In this document: positions 1-9,493 of the stretch, piece by piece
Numbering within the stretch: the stretch's first letter is position 1
Layout: each line of letters starts with the position of its first letter
NCBI GenBank assembly: GCA_937899785.1
Contig: CALCCG010000003.1
Coordinates: forward strand, 1-64,000
Reading direction: 5' to 3'
Source of the DNA: an uncultured Erythrobacter sp.
GTDB lineage: Bacteria; Pseudomonadota; Alphaproteobacteria; Sphingomonadales; Sphingomonadaceae
Length of the DNA stretch: 64,000 nucleotides
Position numbers and translations under genes: made by a program
Notes under the pieces: generated by a model
The model's database searches: none
What the model saw: only the letters and a program-made list of their open reading frames with translations
Told to the model about the DNA's origin: nothing

Positions 1-2199
1 AGCGGAGGTGAGGTAATCGCTCTCTTCCAAAGCGAACACATCGATCCCGCGCGTGATCTCAGTCGCGTAGACACGCCCGTTATACCAATAGGACGACCAA
101 TAGCCGCCGACGACCATCTGGTCCTCATCAATCGGACCGCGATCGAAGAAGGCGATCTCCACAGGGTTCGAGCTGTCGGTGAAATCCATCACGCTGATAC
201 CGCCCTGATACCAGCTTTGCACAAAGATATCGCGGCCCGGCACCGGAACGATCGAGCCGTTATGGGCGACGCAGTTCTCCATGTCGGTCTGCGGACCGGG
301 CATCTTGTAGTGGCTGCGGAACTCCAGCTTGCCATCCACAATATCGTAGATCGCGTTGGCGCCCCAATCCATTGGATCAGAAGCCTTGCAGCGCGGACGC
401 CCACCGCCACCCCATTCATCGGTGAAAATCACTTTGGTGCCATCGTTGTTGAACGTCGCCGAGTGCCAGTAGGCAAAGCCCTTATCGAAGACCGCGTCGG
501 TGCGAACCGGATTATAGGGGTCCGAGATGTCCATCAGAATGCCGTTGCCCGAGCACGCGCCAGCCGCGATGCCAAGCGCCGGGAAAACGGTAATATCATG
601 GCACTGATTGGTCTGACGCGTGTTCTGCGTGCCCTCGCCACTTTCGCCGCCTTTCCAAAGCCCAGCGATTTCACCGGTCTCGGCGTCCGCGAAAACGCGC
701 GGACTGCTGACGATGCGCGATTGCGACGGATCCGCCAGCGGTATCTCAATCACGTCGATGCTGAAGAGCGCAGTGCGGCTATCGGCCGCGCTTGCAATGC
801 AGCGCTCAAGCTCCTCTTGCTTGCGAATGCGCGATGTGCCTGAATTGTACACGACGATCTTTTCATCATCATGCGCAACGACTGAGTGGGTGTGGCTTCC
901 GCGGCACGTTTGCACCTGGCCGACCTGGCGCACCGCGGTGAGATCAGAGATATCGAAAATGCGAAGTCCGCGAAAACGCTCTTCGCTGACATCCTCTGCC
1001 ACGCCTTGCAGGCCGCAGTCGACGCGTCCCCGGGTCTGCTCAACGCTCATCACGAGGATATCGCCCACGACCGATACGTCACCTTGCCCACCCGGACACA
1101 CAACCGAGCTCATGAGATCAGGCACGCCGTCCTCACCCAGCTTGTAAATGTTGAAGCCGTGATAGCTGCCCGCGACCATAATATCGTCGAAGAACGCCAT
1201 GTCGGTGTTGGCAAAATCAAGCAGCGGCGAACGTTCGGCGTATTGAGTGAGGCTTTCCTCCTCTTCCTCATCGCGCACCGGAGTCTCAGCCGCGTCGGCT
1301 ACCGCTTCAGCGGCGTCGGCAACCGTTTCTGCCGTTTCGTCTTCAGCAACTTCAGCCTCTTCCGGTTCATCCTGCGGAATAGCCGGACGCAAGTCGGCCG
1401 GGTTATCGGGATTAAAGAAGCCGGCTGGCTTGGACAGGCTCACAACCTTGCGCAAATTCAAGATCGCCTCACCGGCATCCGCAAAGCCCGGGGTCAGGCC
1501 AGCACGCGGATCGGGCGACAGCGATGCAAGCAAGTCGTTCATCTTGTCGATCTCGGCCTGCTGATCATTCTCGATATCACCGACGAACTGGAACAACACG
1601 GGGTCAGCTGCGGTGCCTGGCTGGCCCAGCAGATCGTCGACCATGTCGATCGCACCTTCATGGTGGGCGATCATCAGAGTGAGGAACAGGCGGTCAAAAT
1701 CAACCCCTTCAAGCGTGGCCAATTCGGCCATCTGCTCTGGGGTTGCCATGCCTGCCATCTGTGAATGGTCGATCATCGCATGCTCGGAATGGTCCATCGC
1801 TGAATGATCCATGCCGTCGGTCATGCCAACCATAACGGTCTTCTCGCCGCGCTCCGCAAGCCAATCGTTCATGAACTCGATTTCGTCCGCCTGGCTTGAT
1901 TCAATCCGTCCGCCGATGGCGACCAGTTCTTCGCGATTGGTGCGATCCTTGATCAGCTGGGCCATTTCCACCGCTTGCTGATGGTGTCCGATCATACCTT
2001 GCATGAAGGCGACATCCGCAGGCGTGTAGCTAGCCGCGGCCAGAGCGCTCGCCTCTTGCGCGCTAAGAGTGCGGCTCGCTTGCCCTGGTGCGCCCGGTTG
2101 CACAATCGGCGCGGCCTGAGCCAGCGCCACACTGGACGAACCGAGCAGCAGAGCCGAAAGCGCAGCGCGCGCGGCAAAGGTGCGGTGAGAATCGGACAT
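1..2199 (-). CDS. DUF305 and LVIVD-repeat exported protein, C-terminus cut by window edge
   Basis: A continuous minus-strand frame of 733 codons runs from an ATG at 2199 off the left edge. The N-terminus has a hydrophobic signal-like stretch ending near ALA-Q (about residues 15-33). Residues about 55-240 form a DUF305 domain: GMIGHHQQAVEMA and, later, LMIAHHEGAIDM give the paired His-His/Met motifs, and a Met/His-rich segment (MDHSAMDHSEHAMIDHS) lies between them, suggesting copper or another metal in the periplasm. An acidic linker (about 270-315, ending DEEEEES) joins a long C-terminal part with LVIVD/choice-of-anchor-like repeats (GLRIFDISD, NGILMDISDPYNPVR, GGISVMDFTDSSNPV). The domain identity is well supported. 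The function is not known. The fusion of the two domains in one chain is the notable point. Confidence 0.85.
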   Translation of the reverse strand, partial: MSDSHRTFAARAALSALLLGSSSVALAQAAPIVQPGAPGQASRTLSAQEASALAAASYTPADVAFMQGMIGHHQQAVEMAQLIKDRTNREELVAIGGRIESSQADEIEFMNDWLAERGEKTVMVGMTDGMDHSAMDHSEHAMIDHSQMAGMATPEQMAELATLEGVDFDRLFLTLMIAHHEGAIDMVDDLLGQPGTAADPVLFQFVGDIENDQQAEIDKMNDLLASLSPDPRAGLTPGFADAGEAILNLRKVVSLSKPAGFFNPDNPADLRPAIPQDEPEEAEVAEDETAETVADAAEAVADAAETPVRDEEEEESLTQYAERSPLLDFANTDMAFFDDIMVAGSYHGFNIYKLGEDGVPDLMSSVVCPGGQGDVSVVGDILVMSVEQTRGRVDCGLQGVAEDVSEERFRGLRIFDISDLTAVRQVGQVQTCRGSHTHSVVAHDDEKIVVYNSGTSRIRKQEELERCIASAADSRTALFSIDVIEIPLADPSQSRIVSSPRVFADAETGEIAGLWKGGESGEGTQNTRQTNQCHDITVFPALGIAAGACSGNGILMDISDPYNPVRTDAVFDKGFAYWHSATFNNDGTKVIFTDEWGGGGRPRCKASDPMDWGANAIYDIVDGKLEFRSHYKMPGPQTDMENCVAHNGSIVPVPGRDIFVQSWYQGGISVMDFTDSSNPVEIAFFDRGPIDEDQMVVGGYWSSYWYNGRVYATEITRGIDVFALEESDYLTSA

Positions 2200-2509
2200 G
2201 AAGAGTTCCCCGTGTTACAAAAGTCTTGCCGCGCAAAGTGCCGCTGTTCAGCCTCCAGTCAAGGGCGCTGTACCACCTTTGTCGAATAGTTGGTTCGGAA
2301 CCGACCCTGATCCGTTCACGTATTGGTGTTGGAAAAGCGCGCGAGCGAAAAATTGAGGCGATCGCCAGGCGGACGACAATTTGCGGCCCGGTCGCTTGCA
2401 TCGCACAATTGGTCGCAACGGCCAGCGCGTGCTCTTGCCGGGACGAATCGAGCGCGACTAGCGTCGTAAGTTAAGCTTACGCTAACCTAACTCGGAGACA
2501 TTGACGCCT
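2200..2509. other. Intergenic region between divergent DUF305 protein and beta-lactamase genes
   Basis: No credible gene is seen in these 310 bases. The region must hold divergent promoters. A perfect 6-bp inverted repeat, CGTAAG-N5-CTTACG, lies at 2465-2481 and ends 28 bases before the beta-lactamase ATG. I could not assign -35/-10 boxes with confidence. Confidence 0.5.
2465..2481. promoter_or_regulatory. Inverted repeat upstream of beta-lactamase gene
   Basis: CGTAAG and CTTACG are separated by 5 bases, just upstream of the beta-lactamase start. The position suits an operator or promoter-proximal dyad. No AmpR or BlaI type regulator gene is adjacent, so any binding protein is unknown. Confidence 0.3.
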
Positions 2510-3595
2510 ATGCTTCGCAACCGCTGGTTTCTCGCATGTCTCGCCTTTGCTGGTGCACTTTGGGCGCCCGCTCAAGCGAACGCGCAAAATCAGCAGCCGG
2601 ATTTCGAAAGCAGCTTTGACAGCGCCTTTGGCACCGAAATGCGCTCGCCGACCAGTTTTGAGGCGATTTACGCATCCAATTTTGAGCAGCAAATCGCAGA
2701 CCTTGCGGATGGATCGCGCGGGCGAATTGGCGTCTACGCAGTAGACCTGAGTTCAGGCGAGGAAATCTCGGTGCTGGCCGATATGCGTTTTCCTATGGCC
2801 TCGACCAGCAAAGTTGCCGTGGCCGCTGCATTCCTGGCCGGTGTGGACAATGGGAAGTTCAGTCTCACCAGTGAATTCCCGCTGCTGATCCCGATCCGCT
2901 CAAAGAAGTTTTCCAGCGACAAGGCGCCGGTCAAGAACGGAAAATACCTCCCCGCGCATGAGTTAATCAGTCTGATGATCTCCAAAAGCTGCAACAGCTG
3001 CACGGACGCTCTTCTCAAGGTCGTGGGCGGGCCGGATGCGGTCAACAGCTGGGTTAGCAAGGAAACGGGCATCGAAGACTTCGAGTTGTCGCGCGACATC
3101 GCAACGCTTGTGCGCGATGATGGCGAGTTTGACCCCGTTGAATGGGTCGATCCGCGCGATTCCGCGACACCGCGCGCGATGGGGCAACTGCTCACGGGCC
3201 TCTATCAGGGCAAGTGGCTGAGCGCGGAAAGCCGCGATTTGCTTATGGCCGCGATGGAACAGACCACAACGGGCCGTCGCCGTATGAACGCGGCTCTGCC
3301 CATGGAGGCGAGCCTTGCCCACAAAACGGGGACGCTTAGCCGCACCGCCAGTGATATTGGTATTTTCCGCCTGGCCGACGGACGCGCCGTAGCTGCGGCT
3401 ATCTACGTGACCGGACAAAGCGCCAATCTGGCGGACGAGCGGCGCAACAAGCGAACGGCCCGCAAACGGCGCGACGCCCGCATCGCGGATATCACACGGG
3501 CGCTGTACACAGGCTTCTCCGCCAAGGCCGGGCTGCTTGATGATCCAACCAGCGGCTGGACCGCCGCGCCCACTCCAGAAGCCACGGGCGGCTAA
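2510..3595 (+). CDS. Class A beta-lactamase-like serine hydrolase, atypical SDN and omega loop
   Basis: This is an exported 361-residue protein with a signal peptide ending near AQANAQ. The family acylates beta-lactams on an active-site serine in the periplasm. STSK (residues 98-101) is the SxxK motif and KTG (272-274) is present with normal spacing. The SDN position reads SCN (160-162) within KSCNSCTDALLK, and the omega-loop segment (about 203-224, ending DPRDSATPRAM) is shortened and lacks the usual ExxLN. The general base is therefore uncertain, and hydrolysis may be weak or have another substrate. I chose ATG 2510 because the GGAG at 2494-2497 suits it, whereas the in-frame TTG at 2501 lies too close. 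The protein is longer than typical class A enzymes, with an N-terminal extension and a Thr/Ala-rich tail. No resistance phenotype can be read from the sequence. Confidence 0.8.
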   Translation: MLRNRWFLACLAFAGALWAPAQANAQNQQPDFESSFDSAFGTEMRSPTSFEAIYASNFEQQIADLADGSRGRIGVYAVDLSSGEEISVLADMRFPMASTSKVAVAAAFLAGVDNGKFSLTSEFPLLIPIRSKKFSSDKAPVKNGKYLPAHELISLMISKSCNSCTDALLKVVGGPDAVNSWVSKETGIEDFELSRDIATLVRDDGEFDPVEWVDPRDSATPRAMGQLLTGLYQGKWLSAESRDLLMAAMEQTTTGRRRMNAALPMEASLAHKTGTLSRTASDIGIFRLADGRAVAAAIYVTGQSANLADERRNKRTARKRRDARIADITRALYTGFSAKAGLLDDPTSGWTAAPTPEATGG

Positions 3596-3604
3596 GCTGG
3601 AGAA

Positions 3605-3635
3605 TGAAAAAGGCGGCGCCTTGCAGCGCCGCCTT
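3605..3635 (-). terminator. Rho-independent terminator for the small lipoprotein gene
   Basis: A perfect 10-bp stem, AAGGCGGCGC and GCGCCGCCTT (3610-3619 and 3626-3635), has a 6-base loop. On the minus strand it is followed by a run of T (complement of 3606-3610), so it mainly ends the minus-strand gene at 3686-3931. It may also stop beta-lactamase transcripts. Confidence 0.75.
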
Positions 3636-3685
3636 ATCCAAAAACCAGCGCGCCTCCGCAAAGGAACGCCAAACTTGGAAGCGAG

Positions 3686-3931
3686 TTACTCGCCAGCCAT
3701 CATTTCTTCGGCCTTTTCGGTGGCGGCTTCGACCGCTTCGCCGGTCGCTTCCGCAGCGCCTTCAACCGCTTCTCCGGTTGCTTCGGCAGCGCCTTCTACG
3801 GCTTCGCCGGCTTCGCCAGCCTCAGCGGCCATCGCGTCCACAGTTTCGCCGGCCTTCTCAGCGGTTTCCGAGCAAGCGGCAAGGCCAAGCGCCGAAGTCG
3901 CAACGGCGGCAGCAAGAACGAACTTACGCAT
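3686..3931 (-). CDS. Small Ala/Glu-rich repeat lipoprotein
   Basis: This is an 81-residue protein with a lipoprotein signal (LGLAAC, lipidated Cys20). The mature part is almost entirely Ala, Glu, Gly, Thr and Val, with a tandem repeat of about 11 residues (EGAAEATGEAV, seen two to three times), which suggests an amphipathic alpha-helix or coiled coil. AAGGAT upstream of the ATG can act as ribosome-binding site, and a terminator follows. It resembles entericidin-like or other small helical envelope lipoproteins in size and composition only. The function is unknown. Confidence 0.7.
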   Translation of the reverse strand: MRKFVLAAAVATSALGLAACSETAEKAGETVDAMAAEAGEAGEAVEGAAEATGEAVEGAAEATGEAVEAATEKAEEMMAGE

Positions 3932-4196
3932 AATGGAAAATCCTTATTCAACGAGTGAAAAAGCGTGGGAATTCATATGCCTGATCCACGCGAAGCCGGA
4001 TAATTGACCCCCGACTCCTGCTCGCACAATAATGGCCGGAATATGGCACTTCAAGCCCGCACACGTGCAAATAGACGCATTTCGCCACTTTTCAGCCACA
4101 TTTCAGCCGAGTTGCTCGATTGGCTTGAGCGCCCCCCGCAGGCTCTTTGGAGCAAATCGACTACCGTCGCTGGCGCACCGATGCTAGCAGTCCGCC

Positions 4197-7028
4197 ATGG
4201 CCGATCAGCAGCATCTTTATCTCGTCGATGGTTCCTCTTACATCTTCCGCGCCTATCACCGGCTCCCGCCGCTAACCAACCCTGAGGGCACACCGGTCGG
4301 CGCGGTCTATGGCTACACCACAATGCTTTGGAAGCTGGCCGATGATCTCGATCGGGCGGACGGACCCACCCATCTGGCGGTTATCCTGGACAAGGATTCC
4401 AAAAGTTTTCGCAACGACATCTACCCCGAGTACAAGGCCAACCGGCCCGAACCGCCGGAAGATCTGCGTCCGCAATTCCCGCTCATCCGCGACGCCACCC
4501 GCGCTTTCAGCCTTCCGTGTATCGAGGAACAAGGGCTCGAGGCGGACGATCTAATCGCCTCCTACGCGCGCGAGGCGCAGCGACAGGGCTGGCATGTCAC
4601 GATCGTCTCTTCGGACAAGGACCTGATGCAGCTCGTTGGTGAAGAGGATGGCGCACGCATCGACATGCTCGACACGATGAAATCGATGCGAATCTACATC
4701 CCCGAGGTCGAAGAGAAGTTCGGAGTAAGGCCAGAGTTGGTGGGTGATGTGCTCGCGCTTATGGGCGACAGCGTGGACAACATTCCCGGCATCTACGGCG
4801 TTGGGCCCAAGACCGCGTCCAAATTGATCGCCGAACACGGCTCGCTCACCGCCGCGCTGGACCAGGCGCCCGAGATGAAGAAGTCGAAGCTTAAGGAGCG
4901 CCTTATCGAGGGGCGCGCTGATGCGGAGATGAGCCGGGTCCTGGTCACGCTAAAGGAGGACTGCGAACTGCCGGTGGCGCTGGGAGACATGCAGCTGACC
5001 GCCATCCCCGAAGAGCCGCTAACGGAGTTTCTTCAGCGGCACGGATTCACCTCTTTGCTCAAACGGCTCGGCGCGGGGGCCGGGAGTCCAGAGCGCGCCA
5101 ACAATCTCCACCCCGCCAAAGCCGAGACCACTGGCGACGTGAGCACCGCAACCGGAGCGCGCCAACCTTTGCCAGATATGCCCGAGGTCGATCGAAGCGC
5201 CTACCAGACGGTCCAGAGCCTTGCTGCGCTTGAGCCGTGGATTGCGCGCGCGAAGGCCACGCGGTTGGTCGCGGTCGACACGGAAACCACCTCGCTCGAC
5301 GCGATGCAGGCGGATCTGGTGGGTGTGAGCCTCGCTCTTGCGCCGAACGACGCATGCTACATTCCGCTTGCCCACGGAGGGACCGATCTGCTGGCCGAGA
5401 AGCCCGAGCAGATCGGCGTTGAGGAGGCTTTAGCCCAGCTCAAACCGCTGCTTGAGGACACTGCAGTGCTCAAGGTTTTCCAGAACGGCAAATACGATCT
5501 CAACGTGCTCGCGCGCTATGGGGTCAATGTGCATCCGATCGAAGATACGATGGTGATGAGCTTCGATCTCGACGCGGGGCGCGGCGAAGGGATGGGCGGC
5601 GGACACGGTATGGATGAGCTTTCCGAGCGTCATCTCGGCCACACTCCGCTCGCCTTCAAAGACGTTTGCGGGACGGGTAAGAAGGCGATCCCTTTCGCAG
5701 AGGTGCCGCTCGCCCGGGCGACCGAATACGCTGCGGAAGACGCTGATGTGACCTTGCGTCTTTATCGCACCTTGAAGCCGCGTCTTTCGGAAGAAGGCGG
5801 CACGCGGGTTTACGAGCGGGTCGATCGTCCCTTGATACCCATCGTGGCCCAGATGGAACGCGAAGGCATCAAGGTCGACCGTGCGCAACTTGCGAGGCTT
5901 TCTGAGGAGTTCGCAACGAGAACCGCCGGGCTTGAAACGGAAATTCACGAGATTGCTGGACAGGAATTTGCTGTGGGCAGCCCCAAGCAATTGGGCGAAG
6001 TCCTCTTCGACAAGATGGGTTTTAAGGGTGGCAAGAAAGGCAAAAGCGGCGCCTATTCGACCGATCAATCGGTGCTCGAAAAGCTGGCGGGCGAGGGCGC
6101 GCCGATCGCCAAGAAGGTGCTCGAGTGGCGCCATCTTTCGAAGCTCAAATCGACATACACAGACGCGCTGCAGGGTCAGATCAACCCTGAGACAGGACGC
6201 GTCCACACGAGCTATAGCCTGGCCGGCGCGCAAACCGGACGACTGTCCTCCACCGATCCAAATTTGCAGAACATCCCGATCCGGACCGAGATTGGCCGCA
6301 CAATCCGGCAAGCCTTTGTTCCCGAACCCGGCAACACTCTGCTCGCCGCAGATTATTCACAGATCGAACTGCGATTGGCCGCCCATATGGCCGAGGTCGA
6401 TACCCTCAAAGACGCCTTCGCCAACGGCGAAGACATTCACTCGCGCACCGCCACCGAAATGTTCGGCGAAGTCACCCGTGACACGCGCGCACGCGCCAAG
6501 ACGATTAACTTCGCGATACTCTACGGTATCTCACGCTGGGGACTGGCCGGGCGGCTGGAAGTCGAACCTGACGAAGCGCAGGCGATGATTGACACCTACT
6601 TTCAGCGCTTTCCCGGCATCCAGAGATACATTACCGAGACCCTTCAAACCGTGGGCGAACAAGGCTATTCGGAGACGCTGTTTGGCCGCAAGACCTGGTT
6701 TCCCCGGATCACATCCAAGAACCAAGCCGAACGCCAGGGTTCTGAACGCGCCGCCATCAACGCACCAATCCAAGGGACCAGCGCCGACATCATCAAGCGC
6801 GCCATGGCGCGCATGCTGCCCGCCTTGCGCGACGCCGGTCTGAGCGAGGTGCGCATGCTGCTGCAAGTGCACGACGAATTGGTGTTTGAACTTCCGGAAG
6901 GCGATGTTGCCGCCGCTTCGCTGGTGATCGAACGTGTGATGTCCGAAGCCGCGCTTCCCGCCGTCACGCTCGACGTACCGCTTGCGATCGATATCGGCAC
7001 CGGCGCCAGCTGGGACGCTGCGCACTAG
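4197..7028 (+). CDS. polA: DNA polymerase I
   Basis: This 943-residue enzyme fills gaps and removes RNA primers during replication and repair. The N-terminal 5'-3' exonuclease spans about residues 1-290. The 3'-5' proofreading domain (about 330-530) keeps its acidic residues (VDTETTSLD, KVFQNGKYDLNVL, YAAEDADVTLRLY), so it should be active. The polymerase domain shows motif A (DYSQIELRL, about 718), motif B (RAKTINFAILYGIS, about 767) and motif C (QVHDELVFE, about 892). Motif B has Phe at the position that governs ddNTP discrimination. Length and domain order are normal. The gene is convergent with the CDC48-type ATPase, with no clear terminator between them. Confidence 0.97.
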   Translation: MADQQHLYLVDGSSYIFRAYHRLPPLTNPEGTPVGAVYGYTTMLWKLADDLDRADGPTHLAVILDKDSKSFRNDIYPEYKANRPEPPEDLRPQFPLIRDATRAFSLPCIEEQGLEADDLIASYAREAQRQGWHVTIVSSDKDLMQLVGEEDGARIDMLDTMKSMRIYIPEVEEKFGVRPELVGDVLALMGDSVDNIPGIYGVGPKTASKLIAEHGSLTAALDQAPEMKKSKLKERLIEGRADAEMSRVLVTLKEDCELPVALGDMQLTAIPEEPLTEFLQRHGFTSLLKRLGAGAGSPERANNLHPAKAETTGDVSTATGARQPLPDMPEVDRSAYQTVQSLAALEPWIARAKATRLVAVDTETTSLDAMQADLVGVSLALAPNDACYIPLAHGGTDLLAEKPEQIGVEEALAQLKPLLEDTAVLKVFQNGKYDLNVLARYGVNVHPIEDTMVMSFDLDAGRGEGMGGGHGMDELSERHLGHTPLAFKDVCGTGKKAIPFAEVPLARATEYAAEDADVTLRLYRTLKPRLSEEGGTRVYERVDRPLIPIVAQMEREGIKVDRAQLARLSEEFATRTAGLETEIHEIAGQEFAVGSPKQLGEVLFDKMGFKGGKKGKSGAYSTDQSVLEKLAGEGAPIAKKVLEWRHLSKLKSTYTDALQGQINPETGRVHTSYSLAGAQTGRLSSTDPNLQNIPIRTEIGRTIRQAFVPEPGNTLLAADYSQIELRLAAHMAEVDTLKDAFANGEDIHSRTATEMFGEVTRDTRARAKTINFAILYGISRWGLAGRLEVEPDEAQAMIDTYFQRFPGIQRYITETLQTVGEQGYSETLFGRKTWFPRITSKNQAERQGSERAAINAPIQGTSADIIKRAMARMLPALRDAGLSEVRMLLQVHDELVFELPEGDVAAASLVIERVMSEAALPAVTLDVPLAIDIGTGASWDAAH

Positions 7029-7183
7029 TCTGTCGGTTCGGATAGACTGAATGGGAAAAAAGGAGGCCACTCAGAAGGCATCATCCAACACGCTTCAAGC
7101 CCGCAATTGAAAACGTGTGAGACACATTGCGCTTTGGGCGGCCTACATTCACATGGCCAAGTATGATTGGCGCCACGTTTTCG

Positions 7184-9493
7184 TCAGTCGTGTTTCTTCG
7201 CGCGCGAAGGTTCCAAGGTATCAGGCTCAAAGAACCCAATAGGGTTAACCTCGACCGCGCGTTTCTTCAGCTCGCCGCGCATAGCGCGATACTCCGCCTC
7301 CATTCGTGGCGTAACCGTTGCCCGGCTGTCCTTTAGCGCCTCTTCAAAATCGACGGCAGAGACCTCCACTACCTCGCCTCCAACGCGCCGCAGGGCGCCC
7401 AGCCCTGCCCGACGCACCACGTCTTCGAGATCCGCACCGGTGAAGCGTTCCGTATCCGCAGCGACCGCTCGGAGATCAACATCGCCACCCAGCGGCATTT
7501 TCGCGGTGTGGATGCGCAGAATATGTTCGCGGCCAGCCTGATCGGGCGTGCCAACATAAACGAGTTCGTCAAAGCGTCCCGGGCGGAGCAGCGCGGGATC
7601 CATAAGTGCAGGCCGGTTTGTGGCTCCGATCACCACAACCGATTGGAGTTCTTCCAGGCCGTCCATCTCCGCCAGGATCGTGTTGACGACCCGGCCCGTG
7701 ACTTGCGGTTCGCCCTGACCTGATCCGCGCGCGGGGACCAGACTGTCGATCTCGTCGATAAACACGACGCATGGTGCCACAGATCGCGCCCGCTGAAACA
7801 TTCGCGCGATCTGCTGCTCGCTTTCGCCATACCATTTGGAGAGCAGATCAGAGCTCTTTATGGAGATGAAGTTCGCTTCCGCTTCCTTGGCCACGGCTTT
7901 GGCAAGCAACGTCTTGCCGGTCCCGGGCGGGCCATAAAGGAGAAAGCCTTTAGCGGGCCGGATCCCGAGACGTCGGAAAGCATCGGGGGTCTTGAGCGGC
8001 AGTTCGACGCCCTCTTTGAGCTTCTCGATGGCGTCACCAACACCGCCGATATCGTCCCATGCAACGTTGGGCATCTGAACCATAACCTCGCGCATGGCCG
8101 ACGGCTGGATGCGCTTGAGCGCTGAGAGGAAATCCTCGCGCGTCACGCACAGATCGTCGAGCACTTCAGGCGGAATGGTCTGCTCATCAAGGTCCAGCCG
8201 CGGCATGATACGGCGTACCGCGTCAATGGCGGCCTCGCGCGCAAGAGCGGCCAGGTCTGCTCCGACAAAGCCGTGCGTCACCCTTGCGAGCTCTTCCAGA
8301 TCGACCGCGCTTTCCAGCGGCATGCCGCGCGTGTGGATCGCGAGAATCTCGCGCCGACCGCCCGTGTCGGGAACGCCTATCACGATCTCGCGATCAAAAC
8401 GGCCCGGACGGCGCAGCGCTTCGTCGATTGCATCGGGGCGGTTCGTCGCGGCGATCACCACGAGATTGGCGCGAGCCTCGATTCCGTCCATGAGCGTAAG
8501 CAATTGCGCGACGAGCCTTTTCTCCGCTTCGCCAGGCACCTGTGTGCGCTTAGGCGCGATCGAATCGATCTCGTCTATGAACACGATGGCCGGCGCGGCG
8601 CGGGTGGCCTCTTCAAAGACTTCACGCAGGCGCTTCTCGGATTCGCCATAGCCGGACCCCATGATCTCCGGTCCGTTGATGGTGGAGAATTCCGCGTCCG
8701 ATTCGTTCGCCACCGCTTGGGCAAGCCGCGTCTTACCCGTGCCTGGAGGCCCATGGAGCAGCACGCCCTTAGGAGGATCGACGCCCAACCGGGTGAACAG
8801 CTCAGGATATCGCAGCGGCAGCTCCACCATCTCGCGCAGCGCGCGGATCGTGTCTTCCATGCCGCCAACGTCATCGTAATTCACACCGGCGCGCGGGTCG
8901 CGGGGCTCTTCAAACTCGGTCCGCAGTTCAACTTCGGTGTTCTCGTCGATATGGACGATGCCTTTGGGGCTGGTTGAAGCAACGGACAGGCGAATTTGCG
9001 TCAAAGCGTAGGCTGGCGCCCGCAGGAGCTGACGCACATCGCTCGGCATATTCTGAACCGGCTGCTGACCGGTGGTTGCCACGAGATCGCCTGCAAGCAG
9101 TGGCTTGCGAAAGAAATTGCGTTTGAGCGCTTGCGTTGGGCCTTGGAGCCGCATGTCGCGTTGAGCGGGCGCAAACACCACTCGGCTTGCGGGTCTGGAC
9201 TGCGTTGCGCGCACCTCGACATGTTCGCCCGACGCGGCCTCGGCGTTGCCGCGCTGCAATCCATCAAGGCGGACGACGTCGAGAGTATCGTCCTCAGGAT
9301 AGGCGGCCATCGCGATAGCCACTGTCAAGCGCTTGCCTTCGATCTCGACGATGTCACCTTCTGTAATGCCAAGGCTTTGAAACGCGGAACGCGGCATACG
9401 CGCAATGCCTTGTCCGGACTCTTCTTGGCGCGCGGGCGCGACCTGAAGACGGGCCGATCGCGCAGCCGCTGGTTTGTCCGCATCCGCCATCAA
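7184..9493 (-). CDS. CDC48/VAT-family double AAA+ ATPase
   Basis: This is a 769-residue protein with an N-terminal double-psi-barrel-like substrate domain (about 14-190) followed by two AAA+ modules. D1 has GPPGTGKTRLAQ (about 248) and IVFIDEIDSI. D2 has GPPGTGKTLLAK (about 520) and VVFIDEIDSLVPARG. The order and both complete Walker motifs match archaeal VAT and eukaryotic p97/CDC48, which unfold proteins as hexamers. No partner protease or adaptor gene is next to it. The family occurs sporadically in bacteria, and its substrates here are unknown. Two adjacent Met codons begin the frame, and the first is annotated. Confidence 0.93.
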   Translation of the reverse strand: MMADADKPAAARSARLQVAPARQEESGQGIARMPRSAFQSLGITEGDIVEIEGKRLTVAIAMAAYPEDDTLDVVRLDGLQRGNAEAASGEHVEVRATQSRPASRVVFAPAQRDMRLQGPTQALKRNFFRKPLLAGDLVATTGQQPVQNMPSDVRQLLRAPAYALTQIRLSVASTSPKGIVHIDENTEVELRTEFEEPRDPRAGVNYDDVGGMEDTIRALREMVELPLRYPELFTRLGVDPPKGVLLHGPPGTGKTRLAQAVANESDAEFSTINGPEIMGSGYGESEKRLREVFEEATRAAPAIVFIDEIDSIAPKRTQVPGEAEKRLVAQLLTLMDGIEARANLVVIAATNRPDAIDEALRRPGRFDREIVIGVPDTGGRREILAIHTRGMPLESAVDLEELARVTHGFVGADLAALAREAAIDAVRRIMPRLDLDEQTIPPEVLDDLCVTREDFLSALKRIQPSAMREVMVQMPNVAWDDIGGVGDAIEKLKEGVELPLKTPDAFRRLGIRPAKGFLLYGPPGTGKTLLAKAVAKEAEANFISIKSSDLLSKWYGESEQQIARMFQRARSVAPCVVFIDEIDSLVPARGSGQGEPQVTGRVVNTILAEMDGLEELQSVVVIGATNRPALMDPALLRPGRFDELVYVGTPDQAGREHILRIHTAKMPLGGDVDLRAVAADTERFTGADLEDVVRRAGLGALRRVGGEVVEVSAVDFEEALKDSRATVTPRMEAEYRAMRGELKKRAVEVNPIGFFEPDTLEPSRAKKHD

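Noticed and set aside
5430-6311. 293-codon frame opposite polA
   Set aside because: It is antisense to conserved polymerase motifs and its composition is typical of a shadow.
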